A DNA stretch of 64,000 nucleotides from Nonomuraea aurantiaca (GCF_020215705.1 NZ_JAIWNB010000012.1:1-64000); one strand, 5' to 3'; positions 8,001 to 16,742 are shown, numbered from the stretch's first letter. Notes: generated from the sequence alone by a model not told the origin. Numbers and translations are program-made.

Positions 8001-8810
8001 ATGAGCACTAATCACTCACTCCCCAAGCCCTACCTCGACGTCGTCGTGCAGGGCAGCGGCCCTGCGCTGCTGCTCGCCCACGGCGCCGGCGGCGGGATCG
8101 AAGGAAATTTCGGTCTCGTCCTCGACGACCTGGCACGTGACCACACCCTCATCGGCCCGCACTACCCGGGGGCCGGCGGCTCTCCCGTCGCCACCGAACC
8201 GCTGCAACTGGACGAGCTCGCCGACCAACTGGTCGACTCCGCCGTCGCGGCAGGGCACGAGTCGTTCGCCATGCTGGGCGAGTCGCTCGGCACCGCCGTG
8301 GCCGTCCGGGCTGCCACCCGGCACCCCGGACGGGTCACGGCGCTCGTACTCACCGCCGGCTTCGCTGTCGCCGACCCGGTCCTGGCGTTGGCCGCCCAGC
8401 TCATCAAGACCCTGGCACGGGCAGGAGCGTGGAGCGACGTGGCCCGTCTCGCCTGCCTGTCGTGCATGTCACCGGCCCAGCTAGCCGAGATCACCCCGGC
8501 CGACCTCGACGCCCTGGTGGCCCAGGTCCAGGCCGGGATACCGCCGGGGATGCTTGATCACTTCGACCTGGTGTCCCGGGTGGACGTCCGAGAAGACCTC
8601 GGACAGCTGACCGTCCCGACGCTGGTGGTGGCGCCGACCGGCGACCGCTTGGTCCTCCCGGACAGCTCCTACCGCCTGGCCGCCGGTATTCCGGGCGCCA
8701 AGCTGATCGAACTGTCCGGTGGCGCCCACATCTTGAACGAGGCCGACCGCATGACCTGGCTGCGGCACACTCGAGAGTTCCTCAGCACCGTCCCCTCGCA
8801 GTCGGCGTGA
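8001..8810 (+). CDS. Alpha/beta-hydrolase
   Basis: This 269-residue cytoplasmic alpha/beta-hydrolase has its oxyanion/HG region at LLLAHGAGGG, the nucleophile elbow GESLG (Ser near residue 95), an acid in PTGDRLV (near 213) and His in GGAHIL (near 243). The start is the ATG of MSTNHS, not the upstream in-frame ATG, which would lie at the -35. There is no ribosome site before the chosen ATG, and the predicted transcription start sits at or next to it, so the message is probably leaderless. Its stop overlaps the GTG of the MFS gene. The pair looks like a MerR-inducible detoxification or resistance unit. Confidence 0.88.
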   Translation: MSTNHSLPKPYLDVVVQGSGPALLLAHGAGGGIEGNFGLVLDDLARDHTLIGPHYPGAGGSPVATEPLQLDELADQLVDSAVAAGHESFAMLGESLGTAVAVRAATRHPGRVTALVLTAGFAVADPVLALAAQLIKTLARAGAWSDVARLACLSCMSPAQLAEITPADLDALVAQVQAGIPPGMLDHFDLVSRVDVREDLGQLTVPTLVVAPTGDRLVLPDSSYRLAAGIPGAKLIELSGGAHILNEADRMTWLRHTREFLSTVPSQSA

Positions 8811-10003
8811 CGGCTCTTTCCGGCACAGAACAGGTCGGCACTCCCGTCGTGTCTTCCGCGCGGCGGCGCGCCGGCCTGGCCGTGCTCGCGATCACCACGT
8901 TCGTCGTCGTCACGACCGAGGTGCTGCCGGTCGGTATGCTGCCCTTGATCAGCCACGACCTGGGCGTCGCACGTTCACGCGTGGGGCTGCTGATCACCGT
9001 CTACGCCTTCACCGTTGGACTGACAGCGGCCCCGTTCACGGCCTGGACATCACGGTGGCCGCGCAAGCGTCTGTTCACCGTGGTGTGCGCGCTGTTCTCC
9101 CTGGGCACAGTGCTCTCCGGGCTCGCGGTGAACTACCCGATGCTGGCGGTCGCACGTTTCCTATGCGGCACCGCGCACGGAGTCTTCTGGTCGATCGTCG
9201 CCGGATACGCCGTTGCGCTCGCCGAACCTGGACGCACCGGACGTGCAACCTCGATCGTCTTCGCGGGAAACTCGGCGGCCCTTGTCCTCGGCGTGCCCCT
9301 GGGTACCGCCCTCGGCGGGGTCACGGGGTGGCGTACGGCCTTCTGTGCCGTGGCAGCCGTCGGCCTCGCCACCCTCGTCGTGGCGCTGCTCGTCCTTCCG
9401 CACACCCCCGGCAGTGCCGCACAGAGGTTGGCCGACCTGCCCCGGGTACTGCGCCTTCCCGGTCTGCGGCCCATAGTGGCAGCGACCGCGTTGCTTGTCC
9501 TGGGGCACTTCACCCTCTACACCTACGTGACTCCCCTGCTGCACGACGTCGGCTCCTTCGATGACGCCGCGGTGAGCACACTGCTGTCGCTGTACGGCCT
9601 GGCCGGCTTCGGCGGCACGTGGCTCAGCGGGATGCTGGTGGACCGGAGGCCACGGCTGGTCATGTTCGGTACCGTCGGGTTGATGGCCACCGCGCTGGTC
9701 GCGTTCGGCGCGGGCATACACGTACATCCCATCGCCGTGATAGCCGTGGCCATGTGGGGTGCCGCCTTCGCCGCATTGCCGGTGATCCTGCAGACAGCCG
9801 TCCTCCGGCAGGCTGGCGCCGTCCCCGACGCAGCGTCTTCCTGGTACGTTGCCGCGTTCAACGTGGGTATCGGCGCCGGTGCCCTGAACGGGGGCCTGCT
9901 GGGCACCACGACTGTGGCAGTACTGCCGTGGGCGGCCTTGATAGTGATGATCCCAGCCACCGTCCTCATCCGCAGAGCAGGGGGCGCCCTCTCTCGTCGA
10001 TGA
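8807..10003 (+). CDS. MFS efflux transporter (DHA1 type)
   Basis: This 398-residue drug:H+-antiporter-type major facilitator has about 12 hydrophobic segments. It has the N-half loop between helices 2 and 3 (TAWTSRWPRKRLF), an ARFLCGTAHGVFWS helix and a GVPLGTALGG motif-C-like region in helix 5. The GTG start overlaps the hydrolase stop (GTGA), so both are made from the MerR-controlled message. It resembles the AraJ/chloramphenicol-exporter group. Export of a small toxic compound, perhaps the hydrolase product or substrate, is inferred from context only. Confidence 0.87.
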   Translation: MTALSGTEQVGTPVVSSARRRAGLAVLAITTFVVVTTEVLPVGMLPLISHDLGVARSRVGLLITVYAFTVGLTAAPFTAWTSRWPRKRLFTVVCALFSLGTVLSGLAVNYPMLAVARFLCGTAHGVFWSIVAGYAVALAEPGRTGRATSIVFAGNSAALVLGVPLGTALGGVTGWRTAFCAVAAVGLATLVVALLVLPHTPGSAAQRLADLPRVLRLPGLRPIVAATALLVLGHFTLYTYVTPLLHDVGSFDDAAVSTLLSLYGLAGFGGTWLSGMLVDRRPRLVMFGTVGLMATALVAFGAGIHVHPIAVIAVAMWGAAFAALPVILQTAVLRQAGAVPDAASSWYVAAFNVGIGAGALNGGLLGTTTVAVLPWAALIVMIPATVLIRRAGGALSRR

Positions 10004-10054
10004 AACGGGCCCCTACTGGCCGGGTAGACCCACGGCGAGCTGACCGGCGACGCA

Positions 10055-10094
10055 TACCCAGGCAGGCCCAGGACCACCTGGGTCTGCCTGGGTA
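10055..10094. terminator. 18-bp hairpin after the MFS gene
   Basis: TACCCAGGCAGGCCCAGG (10055-10072) pairs with CCTGGGTCTGCCTGGGTA (10077-10094) over the loop ACCA, with one G-T wobble. It lies 52 bases after the MFS stop, and AAATCCC follows. It is one of the strongest stems in the window. Confidence 0.7.
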
Positions 10095-10156
10095 AATCCC
10101 AGGTGAAGAAGGAACGGCCACCGCTGTGATCATTCAGGTGTGATGGATCGGAAGCG

Positions 10157-10627
10157 ATGTCCCTGTGGGGTGGGCTGACCTTGCAGCGGGCGGTGGCCGC
10201 CTCCCGAGTGAATCAAGCCGACGTCGCTTACGAGCATCTGTCTCGAGCCCGCGAGATGGCGGCGCGGGTTGGCGAGGGGCGCAACGACTACAACACCGAG
10301 TTCGGACCGGCCAACGTCGCGCTGCATGAGGTGGCAGTGGCGGTGGAAGTGGGCGACGCCGGTCACGCGCTGCGCGTCGGAGCCGCAGTAGACGCCTCGA
10401 CGCTGTCGGCAGAGCGGCGGGCGCGACTGGCCATAGACCTGGCACGGGCGCACGCGCAACGTCGTCAGGTCGATGAAGCGGTAGCCCAGATCCTTGAGGC
10501 CGAGGCCATCACTCCCGAACAGATCCGTAACCACCGGATCGTGCGGCAACTCGCCTCCGACCTGCTGTCGATGCAGGATCCGGCCTCGACTGAGCTGCGG
10601 GAACTGGCAGACCGAGTGGGGGCCTAG
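10157..10627 (+). pseudogene. XRE-type regulator lacking its HTH half
   Basis: The 156 residues match the conserved C-terminal helical (TPR-like) half of actinobacterial XRE regulators: YNTEFGPANVALHEVAVAVE, then ARLAIDLARAHAQRRQVDEA, then AEAITPEQIRNHRIVRQLA and ELRELADRVGA. Full proteins have about 390-420 residues with an N-terminal HTH. Here the frame opens in the middle of the repeat region, directly after the big hairpin and a short AT-richer joint, and no HTH is found upstream. It is a 5'-truncated gene. It repeats what happened to the TetR gene at 4.5 kb. Confidence 0.7.
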
Positions 10628-10790
10628 AAAACACCGCTGCGGCGGGTAGCAAATCTACGAACGTCCAAGGCGTGGGATCTGGGCAGCGTCTGGCTCTACG
10701 ACGCTCCTTGGAGACCACGACCGTGGACTACACAATCGCGAGTTCGCACCTGCTGTCCGTCTCGGGTCGGCCACGGTCAACAAGAGCCGT

Positions 10791-10956
10791 GCAGGCGAAG
10801 CCTGCCTGGGTAGGGCGTCCGAGCGAAGCGAGGCCCTACAGGGGTCGGGGCTTTGGCCCGACTGGAAGCAGCGCCTGAGCCCCAAGGCGCGAAGCGCCCA
10901 CCAGCGAAGCCCGTTGTGCGCCGAAGGCGCCCCCAGAAGAGCGCCCGGAGCGAAGC
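10791..10956. repeat. Cluster of GAA-loop mini-hairpins
   Basis: Six places in 166 bases have the form stem-GAA-stem: GCAGGC-GAA-GCCTGC (10791-10805), GCGAAGC (10823-10829, nested inside a 7-bp GTAGGGC/GCCCTAC stem), GGCGC-GAA-GCGCC (10886-10898), GCGAAGC (10904-10910), GCGCC-GAA-GGCGC (10918-10930) and GCGAAGC (10950-10956). A GTCGGG/CCCGAC stem lies at 10844-10862. The block lies between the truncated XRE gene and the 3' end of the acyl-CoA dehydrogenase gene. It may serve as a terminator or be a REP-like element. The rest of 10628-10985 shows no gene. Confidence 0.6.
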
Positions 10957-10989
10957 GGATGTCTTTGGGCGGGCATCACAAGGCGCAGG

Positions 10990-12129
10990 TCAGCGGGCCA
11001 GGTCGCGGCTGATCACCAGGCGTTGGATCTGGTTCGTGCCCTCAAAAATCTGCATGATCTTGGCCTCGCGCATGTACCGCTCCACCCTGAACTCACGCGT
11101 GTACCCGTACCCCCCGAACACCTGCACCGCGTCCGTGGTGACCTTCATCGCGGCGTCCGTGGCCACCAGCTTGGCGACGCTGGCCTGACGCCCGTACGGA
11201 CGGCCGGCGTCGCGGCGGCGGGCGGCGTCCAGATACGTGGCGCGGGCGCAGTCCACGGCCGCGGCCATGTCCGCGAGCAGGAAGCCCAGGCCCTGGTGGT
11301 CGATGATCTTGCGGCCGAACGTCTGGCGTTCCTTGGCGTAGGCGACCGAAGCGTCCAGCGCGGCCTGGGCGAGGCCGGTCGCGCAGGCGGCGATGCCGAG
11401 GCGGCCGGAATCGAGGGCGCTGAAGGCGATGGGCAGGCCCTGGCCCTCCTCGCCGAGCAGGCGGTCGGTCTCGATGACGGCGCCGTCCCAGTGCGCGCTG
11501 GTGGTGGGGATGGCGTGCAGGCCCATCTTCTCCTCCGGGCGGCCGAAGGTCAGGCCGTCGGCCGCGCCGGGGGCCAGGAAGCAGGAGATGCCGCGGCTGC
11601 CCTGTCCCGTGCGGGCGAACAGGGCGTAGAAGTCGGCCTTGCCGCCGTGGGTGATCCACGCCTTGTTGCCGGTGATGCGGTAGCCGTTCTCGACCTTCTC
11701 CGCCTTGCAGGTGAGGGCGGCGGCGTCGGAGCCCGCCTGGGGTTCGGACAGGCTGTAGCCGCCGACGAGCCGGCCCGCCAGCATGTCGGGCAGCCAGCGG
11801 TCGCGCTGCTCGGGCGTGCCGTAGGTGGCCACGGGGAAGCAGGCGAGAGTGTGCACGCTGGTGGCCACCGCTACGGCGGCCCAGCGGGCCGCCAGTTCCT
11901 CCAGCACCTGCAAGTAGACCTCGTACGGCTGGCCGCCGCCGCCGAACTCCTCCGGGTACGGCAGGCCGAGCAGTCCGGCGGCGCCCAGCGTGGCGAACAG
12001 GCCCTCCGGATAGGTCTCGGCGCGCTCATGCTCATCGACCCGGCTCGCCAGCTCCTTGTCGGCGATCTCCCGGGTGAGGGCGATGAGGTCCTCGGCATCC
12101 TGGGTGGGCAGCAGGCGGTCGACGGTCAC
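10990..12129 (-). CDS. Acyl-CoA dehydrogenase
   Basis: This 379-residue FAD-dependent acyl-CoA dehydrogenase introduces the alpha,beta double bond in acyl-CoA thioesters. It has the N-terminal helical domain, the central beta domain with GYSLSEPQAGSDAAALTCKAEK, and the C-terminal helical domain ending in VFGGYGYTREFRVERYMREAKI and FEGTNQIQRLVISRDLA. The Glu of FEGTNQIQ is in the catalytic-base position of short-chain members. Translation starts at a GTG overlapping the stop of a 14-codon reading frame created by a local duplication. It is downstream of the indolepyruvate oxidoreductase-like gene in the same direction, which suggests catabolism of amino-acid-derived acyl-CoA. Confidence 0.93.
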   Translation of the reverse strand: MTVDRLLPTQDAEDLIALTREIADKELASRVDEHERAETYPEGLFATLGAAGLLGLPYPEEFGGGGQPYEVYLQVLEELAARWAAVAVATSVHTLACFPVATYGTPEQRDRWLPDMLAGRLVGGYSLSEPQAGSDAAALTCKAEKVENGYRITGNKAWITHGGKADFYALFARTGQGSRGISCFLAPGAADGLTFGRPEEKMGLHAIPTTSAHWDGAVIETDRLLGEEGQGLPIAFSALDSGRLGIAACATGLAQAALDASVAYAKERQTFGRKIIDHQGLGFLLADMAAAVDCARATYLDAARRRDAGRPYGRQASVAKLVATDAAMKVTTDAVQVFGGYGYTREFRVERYMREAKIMQIFEGTNQIQRLVISRDLAR

Positions 12130-12183
12130 GTTCTCTCCAGAGGGCTGGGCAGCAGGCGGTCGACGGTCACGTTCTCTCCAGAG
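12105..12183. repeat. 38-bp tandem duplication at a coupled start site
   Basis: The 38 bases at 12105-12142 recur exactly at 12146-12183 (period 41). The unit contains the GTG start, ribosome site (GGAGAGAA) and first codons of the acyl-CoA dehydrogenase. The upstream copy therefore encodes a 14-residue frame, MTVDRLLPSPLERT (12126-12170), whose start overlaps the previous gene's stop and whose own stop overlaps the dehydrogenase start. Confidence 0.9.
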
Positions 12184-15100
12184 AGCGGGGTCCGGCGGGC
12201 TCGCTCAGCTGCGCGAGGGCGGTCCTGGCGCGATCGCGGAAATCCGCGACCCGCGCGAGCTTGATGTCCTCATACCCGCGAACCGCCTCCGGCAGCGCCG
12301 CGATCGCGGCCACGGCGTCGGCGGTCGCCGGGCTCAGCCGGGCGAGAGCGTCACGCATCAGGTCACGGTACTCGGTGATGATCGCCCGCTCGACGCGGCG
12401 TACTCCGGCATACCCGAACACGTCGAACGGCGTACCCCGCAGGAACCTGGCGGCGCGCAGCACGCGGAAGACGACGTTCGCCGAGCGGCGCAGCCTGATC
12501 TTGCGCTTCATGCCCAGCGCCCGCAGCAGCGGCGGGTGCAGCAGCACCGACACGGTGGCGTCCGCGCCGAACTCCCGCTCCCGCCTGGCCCGCTCGGCCG
12601 GGTCCAGGTGCAGCCGGGCGACCTCGTACTCGTCCTTGTAGGCCATGAGCTTGTGCAGCCCCTTGGCGTAGGCGAGGGCGATCGGCGCGGCGGCCTCCTC
12701 CCCCGCGCGGTCGGCGGCGAGCGCGGCCACGCGGCGCACGTCCTCGGCGTACCGGGCGGCGTAGGCCGCGTCGCGGTAGCCGGTCAGGTCGGCGATCCGC
12801 GTGGCCAGGGCCTGCTCGAAGGTCTCGGCCCGCGGAGCGGGGGTCTCCACGGCGGCCAGCACCGCCTGGCGGTCGGCGACGGCGGCCCGGCCCCAGCGGA
12901 ACGCCGCGAGGTTCTGCTCGGCCGCGGCCCCGTTGAGCCGGATGGCCCGCTCGACGGCCTCGGCGGACACCGGCAGGCAGCCGTGCTGGTACGCGGCGCC
13001 GAGGAGCAGCATGTTGGCCGGCATGTGGTCGCCGAACAGCGCCTCGGCGAGCCCGTGAGCGTCGAGGTAGAGGTTGTCGGCGCTCCGGGTGGCCGACTCG
13101 ACGCGGGTGATCGCGTCGGCGGGCGAGTCCGGTACGGTGGCGCGGCCGGTCACCATGGCGGCGGTCGGCACGACGGCGCTGCTCAGCACGGCGACGGTAC
13201 GGTCCGGCGCGGCGACCGCCAGGTTCGCGTCGGCTGCCGCGCCGAGCAGGTCGAAGCCGATCAGCACGTCGGCGGTGCCGGGCGACGCCTTCGGGGAGCC
13301 GATGACCGGGTTCGGGGAGATGCGGACGTCGCTGACGACCGGGCCGCCCTTCTGTGCCAGGCCGGTCTGTTCGAGGCCGGCCGCGTGCAGGCCGTCGAGG
13401 TGGGCCGCCATCTGCAGGATCTGCGAGACCGTCACGACGCCCGTGCCACCGATGCCGGGCATCCGCACCAGCACCTCACGGCCCGGGAAGCGAATCACCG
13501 GCTCGGTGAGCTGCACCGGGAGCTCCGGGATCGGCCGTGCGCCCCGATCCAACGGCTGCGCCCGCTTGGTGCCCGGCTTGACCAGCAGGAACGACGGGCA
13601 GTCGCCCTTGAGGCAGCTCAGGTCGGAGTTGCAGGACGGCTGGTGGATCCGGGTCTTGCGACCGTACACGGTCTCGACGGGCTGCACCGACAGGCAGGTG
13701 GACACTTCCCCACAGTCGCCACAGCCCTCGCAGACCCGCTCGTTGACCACGACCTTCTCCACCGGGACGGGCAGTTTGCCGCGCTTGCGCAGGCGGCGTT
13801 CGTCGGCCGCGCACCGGTCGTCGTGGATGAGCACGCTCACCCCGTCGAGCTCGGCCAGCTCCTTCTCGGCCGCCGCCAGCCCGTCGCGGTGCCGTACCGT
13901 GGCGATCGGCGCGAGCCGGACACCCCGGTAGGTCTCCGGCTCGGGCGTGGTGATCACGATCCGGCGGACCCCCTCGGCGGCCAGCGACCGCGTCAGCGCG
14001 GGCACGTCGAGCCGGCCCTCCGCGCGCTGGCCGCCCGTCATGGCGACGGCGTCGTTGTAGAGCAGCTTGTACGTGATCGGCACCCCGGCCGCGACGGCGG
14101 CCCGAACGGCCAGCGAGCCGGAGTGGTGGAAGGTGCCGTCGCCGAGGTTCTGCACGAAGTGCCGGTCATCGGTGAAGGGGGCAAGGCCGATCCACTGGGC
14201 GCCCTCGCCGCCCATCTGGGTGAGGCCGACCTGGTTGCCGCGTCCGGCACCGTCCAGGGCGATCATGGCGTGGCAGCCGATGCCGACGCCGACCAGCGTG
14301 CTGTCCGACGTGCGGGTGGAGGTGTTGTGGGGGCAGCCCGAGCAGAAGTACGGCGTGCGCGCGGCGACCACCGGCAGCAGGCGGCGCGGCTTCGGCTTCC
14401 TGGCGGGAGCCAGGTGGACAGTGGTCCGTGGCAGCGTGTCGGCGAAGGTGGCCAGCGCCTTGGCCACGTCCTCCGCGCCCAGCGTGCCGCGGGCGGTGAG
14501 CAGCTCGCGCCCGACGACGGCGGGAGTGCCGGGGGCGGTGAACAACTCGCGGTCCGCGACGGCAGAGGAGCCGGCGGGGGTGCGTGCGACGTCGTACAGC
14601 GCCTGCTTCAGCTGCCCCTCCAGGAACGGCACCTTGTCCTCCACCACGAGCACCCGGTCCAGGTCCGCGGTCATGGCGACCAGGTCGGCGGGCGCCAGCG
14701 GGTACGGCATGCCGAGCCGGATCAGCCGCAGCCCCAGGTCCTCGATCGCGGCCTCGTCCATCCCGAGGTCGGCCAGCGCCCGGCGCACCACCGCGAAGGA
14801 CGCCCCCGAGGCGACGATGCCCAGGCGGGCGCGCGACGAGCCGGCCACCACCCGGTTCAGGCCGTGCGCGCGGGCGTAGTCGCGGGCCAGGTCGAGCCGC
14901 CGGGTCAGCATGTCGTGCTCGGCGTCCAGCGCGGCCGGACCGACCAGGGCGGCCGGCGTGGCCCGGCTCGGGTGGTCCGGGGCCGGAATGCCGTCACGCA
15001 GCGAGCCGAGATCGACGGTGGCCGACGCGTCCGCCAGGTCGGCGACGATCTTCAGGCCCGTCCACAGGCCGCTGACGCGCGAGAGGGCGACCGCGTGCAG

Positions 15101-15640
15101 CCCGAACTCGATGATCTCCGCCACCGAGCCCGGCGCCAGCAGCGGCACGCACAGGCTCTGGCACATCGGCTCGCACGAGCTGGGCACGGTCGAGGACTTG
15201 CTGCCGGGATCGTCGCCGATCCAGGCCACCGCGCCGCCGAGCGCGGCGGTGCCGGCCAGGTTGCCGTGCCGGATGGCGTCGGCGGCCCGGTCGAGGCCGG
15301 GGCTCTTGCCGTACCAGAAGCCGGTCACGCCGTCGTGCCGCCGGCCCGGCAGGCGCTCCAGGAGCTGGGTCCCCGCCACGGCGGTGGCGGCCAGCTCCTC
15401 GTTGAGCGCCGGCCGGACGACCACGCCGGCGGGGTCGAGCAGCCGGGCGGCCCGGCCCATCTCCAGGTCGACGCCGGCCAGCGGCGAGCCCGGGTAACCG
15501 GAGACGAACACGCGCGTGTCCAGCCCGCGCTCCTGGTCCAGGCGGCGCTGTTCGAGCGTCAGCCGGACGAGGGCCTGCAGGCCCGACATGAGCACGCGGC
15601 CGTCCGCAGCCGTGTACTTGTCGTCGAGGGTGACGCTCAT
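12167..15640 (-). CDS. Indolepyruvate ferredoxin oxidoreductase family protein
   Basis: This 1157-residue fused 2-oxoacid:ferredoxin oxidoreductase, of the large type fusing IorA- and IorB-like parts, converts aryl or branched 2-oxoacids to acyl-CoA with reduced ferredoxin. The start is the ATG of MSVTLDDKYT, preceded by GGGAGG; 28 further upstream residues are not credible. The pyrimidine-binding region (FVSGYPGSPLAGVDLEM) and FYCSGCPHNTSTR come first. The TPP site follows (MGGEGAQWIGLAPF ... NLGDGTFHHSG). Then come Fe-S Cys clusters (VCEGCGDCGEVSTC ... CLKGDCPSF) and the gamma-like domain (MPGIGGTGVVTVSQI). Its stop overlaps a duplicated start region leading to the acyl-CoA dehydrogenase. 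A divergent Lrp regulator lies 155 bases away. Confidence 0.92.
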   Translation of the reverse strand: MSVTLDDKYTAADGRVLMSGLQALVRLTLEQRRLDQERGLDTRVFVSGYPGSPLAGVDLEMGRAARLLDPAGVVVRPALNEELAATAVAGTQLLERLPGRRHDGVTGFWYGKSPGLDRAADAIRHGNLAGTAALGGAVAWIGDDPGSKSSTVPSSCEPMCQSLCVPLLAPGSVAEIIEFGLHAVALSRVSGLWTGLKIVADLADASATVDLGSLRDGIPAPDHPSRATPAALVGPAALDAEHDMLTRRLDLARDYARAHGLNRVVAGSSRARLGIVASGASFAVVRRALADLGMDEAAIEDLGLRLIRLGMPYPLAPADLVAMTADLDRVLVVEDKVPFLEGQLKQALYDVARTPAGSSAVADRELFTAPGTPAVVGRELLTARGTLGAEDVAKALATFADTLPRTTVHLAPARKPKPRRLLPVVAARTPYFCSGCPHNTSTRTSDSTLVGVGIGCHAMIALDGAGRGNQVGLTQMGGEGAQWIGLAPFTDDRHFVQNLGDGTFHHSGSLAVRAAVAAGVPITYKLLYNDAVAMTGGQRAEGRLDVPALTRSLAAEGVRRIVITTPEPETYRGVRLAPIATVRHRDGLAAAEKELAELDGVSVLIHDDRCAADERRLRKRGKLPVPVEKVVVNERVCEGCGDCGEVSTCLSVQPVETVYGRKTRIHQPSCNSDLSCLKGDCPSFLLVKPGTKRAQPLDRGARPIPELPVQLTEPVIRFPGREVLVRMPGIGGTGVVTVSQILQMAAHLDGLHAAGLEQTGLAQKGGPVVSDVRISPNPVIGSPKASPGTADVLIGFDLLGAAADANLAVAAPDRTVAVLSSAVVPTAAMVTGRATVPDSPADAITRVESATRSADNLYLDAHGLAEALFGDHMPANMLLLGAAYQHGCLPVSAEAVERAIRLNGAAAEQNLAAFRWGRAAVADRQAVLAAVETPAPRAETFEQALATRIADLTGYRDAAYAARYAEDVRRVAALAADRAGEEAAAPIALAYAKGLHKLMAYKDEYEVARLHLDPAERARREREFGADATVSVLLHPPLLRALGMKRKIRLRRSANVVFRVLRAARFLRGTPFDVFGYAGVRRVERAIITEYRDLMRDALARLSPATADAVAAIAALPEAVRGYEDIKLARVADFRDRARTALAQLSEPAGPRSLERT

Positions 15641-15795
15641 CCGGGCCTCCCTGGGGTTCGTGGGGACCCCAGCACAGCAATGCAGGCGGGCATCGCGCAA
15701 GTATCGCCCAAGAAGACACGACAAAGACGCAAAACCTTTGCGGCCTCGGCCTCTTTCGCTAGGGTTCTTTCCACCAAAAGCCGAGGAGTGCCCAC

Positions 15796-16272
15796 ATGCC
15801 AGAAATAGATGACATTGATCATCGGGTGTTGCGTCTGCTGCGCGAGGACGGGCGCCGCACCTTCTCCGACATGGCGGGCACGATCGGCCTTTCCGTGGCC
15901 GCGGTCAAGCGCCGGGTGGACCGGCTCAAAGAGCTCGGCGTCATCACCGGTTTCAGCGTGCAGATCGACTACGCCAAGCTCGGATGGGGCATCGAGGCGT
16001 TCACCGAGCTGCGTTACGCGGGCACGACACCGGTGAGCGAGATCGTCCGCACGGCGACCGACGTGGCGGAGGTCGAGGCCGTTTTCACCATCGCCGGCGA
16101 CCCCGACGCGCTGATCCACGTACGGGCCCGCGACCTCGGTCATCTCCAGCAGGTCATTGATCACCTGCGCCGCGCCGGGAACGTCACGGGCACCAAAACG
16201 CTGTTGGTGCTGGGCTCGTGGACCCGCGACGCACTGGCGCCGCGACCGCCCCGGATAGCGGGAATGAAATAG
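15796..16272 (+). CDS. Lrp/AsnC-family regulator
   Basis: This 158-residue Lrp-type regulator has an N-terminal HTH (DIDHRVLRLLREDGRRTFSD, VAAVKRRVDRLKELGVI) and a C-terminal RAM-type ligand domain (EAVFTIAGDPDALIHVRARD, LGHLQQVIDHLRRAG). Such proteins sense amino acids. Because it is divergent from the 2-oxoacid oxidoreductase/acyl-CoA dehydrogenase unit with a 155-base shared promoter region, it is the likely controller of that unit. The shared region contains AT-richer stretches near 15720-15785, but I could not define operators. Confidence 0.92.
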   Translation: MPEIDDIDHRVLRLLREDGRRTFSDMAGTIGLSVAAVKRRVDRLKELGVITGFSVQIDYAKLGWGIEAFTELRYAGTTPVSEIVRTATDVAEVEAVFTIAGDPDALIHVRARDLGHLQQVIDHLRRAGNVTGTKTLLVLGSWTRDALAPRPPRIAGMK

Positions 16273-16397
16273 CTCGCTATGCAATTAGCCGAGCTTTCTT
16301 TGTCCTGGCTATCCACCGCCCCCGGGGGTGCGCCGGACAACGGGACCATACGCTACAGTACTCATTGTCTTCTCGCCTCTGAATTCGGAGCACCAGC

Positions 16398-16742
16398 ATG
16401 GCCAAGCAAATTCAAGAGATCTTCCTTGACGACCTCGACGGATCCGCCTTGTCGTCCGAGAACACAATCAGGTTCGGCCTCGACGGCTTTGCCTACGAGA
16501 TCGACCTGTCGGATAAGAACGAGGAGAAGTTGCGCAAAGCGCTTGCCCCGTTCCTGGTCAAGGCGCGTCAGGTCCGCAAGGAGCGCGGTGGCAAGGTCCG
16601 TCGCGGAGTCGGCTCGGCGCGCACGGTCAGCCGCGACAAGTCCACCGAAATTCGCCAGTGGGCGAAGCAGGCGGGACTACCCGTGAGCGAGCGCGGACGT
16701 ATCGCCGCGACCATCGTGGAGCAGTACGAGGCGGCTCACTGA
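16398..16742 (+). CDS. lsr2: Lsr2 nucleoid-associated protein
   Basis: This 114-residue Lsr2 homologue is an actinobacterial DNA-bridging xenogeneic silencer that coats AT-rich DNA. The N-terminal dimerisation domain starts MAKQIQEIFLDDLDG and includes IRFGLDGFAYEIDLSDKNEEKLR. A basic linker follows, then the C-terminal DNA-binding domain with IRQWAKQAGLPVSERGRI, containing the RGR-type AT-hook-like motif. The length and order are normal. Many actinomycetes carry several Lsr2 copies, so this may be a secondary copy. It stands alone with its own 125-base upstream region and a terminator-like hairpin directly after the stop. Confidence 0.95.
   Translation: MAKQIQEIFLDDLDGSALSSENTIRFGLDGFAYEIDLSDKNEEKLRKALAPFLVKARQVRKERGGKVRRGVGSARTVSRDKSTEIRQWAKQAGLPVSERGRIAATIVEQYEAAH

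Noticed and set aside
12056..15808. A 1250-codon open frame on the plus strand across the indolepyruvate oxidoreductase gene
   Set aside because: It is antisense to a gene with clear TPP and Fe-S motifs. Its protein is Arg/Gly/His-rich without domains, which is the usual mirror frame of GC-rich coding DNA.
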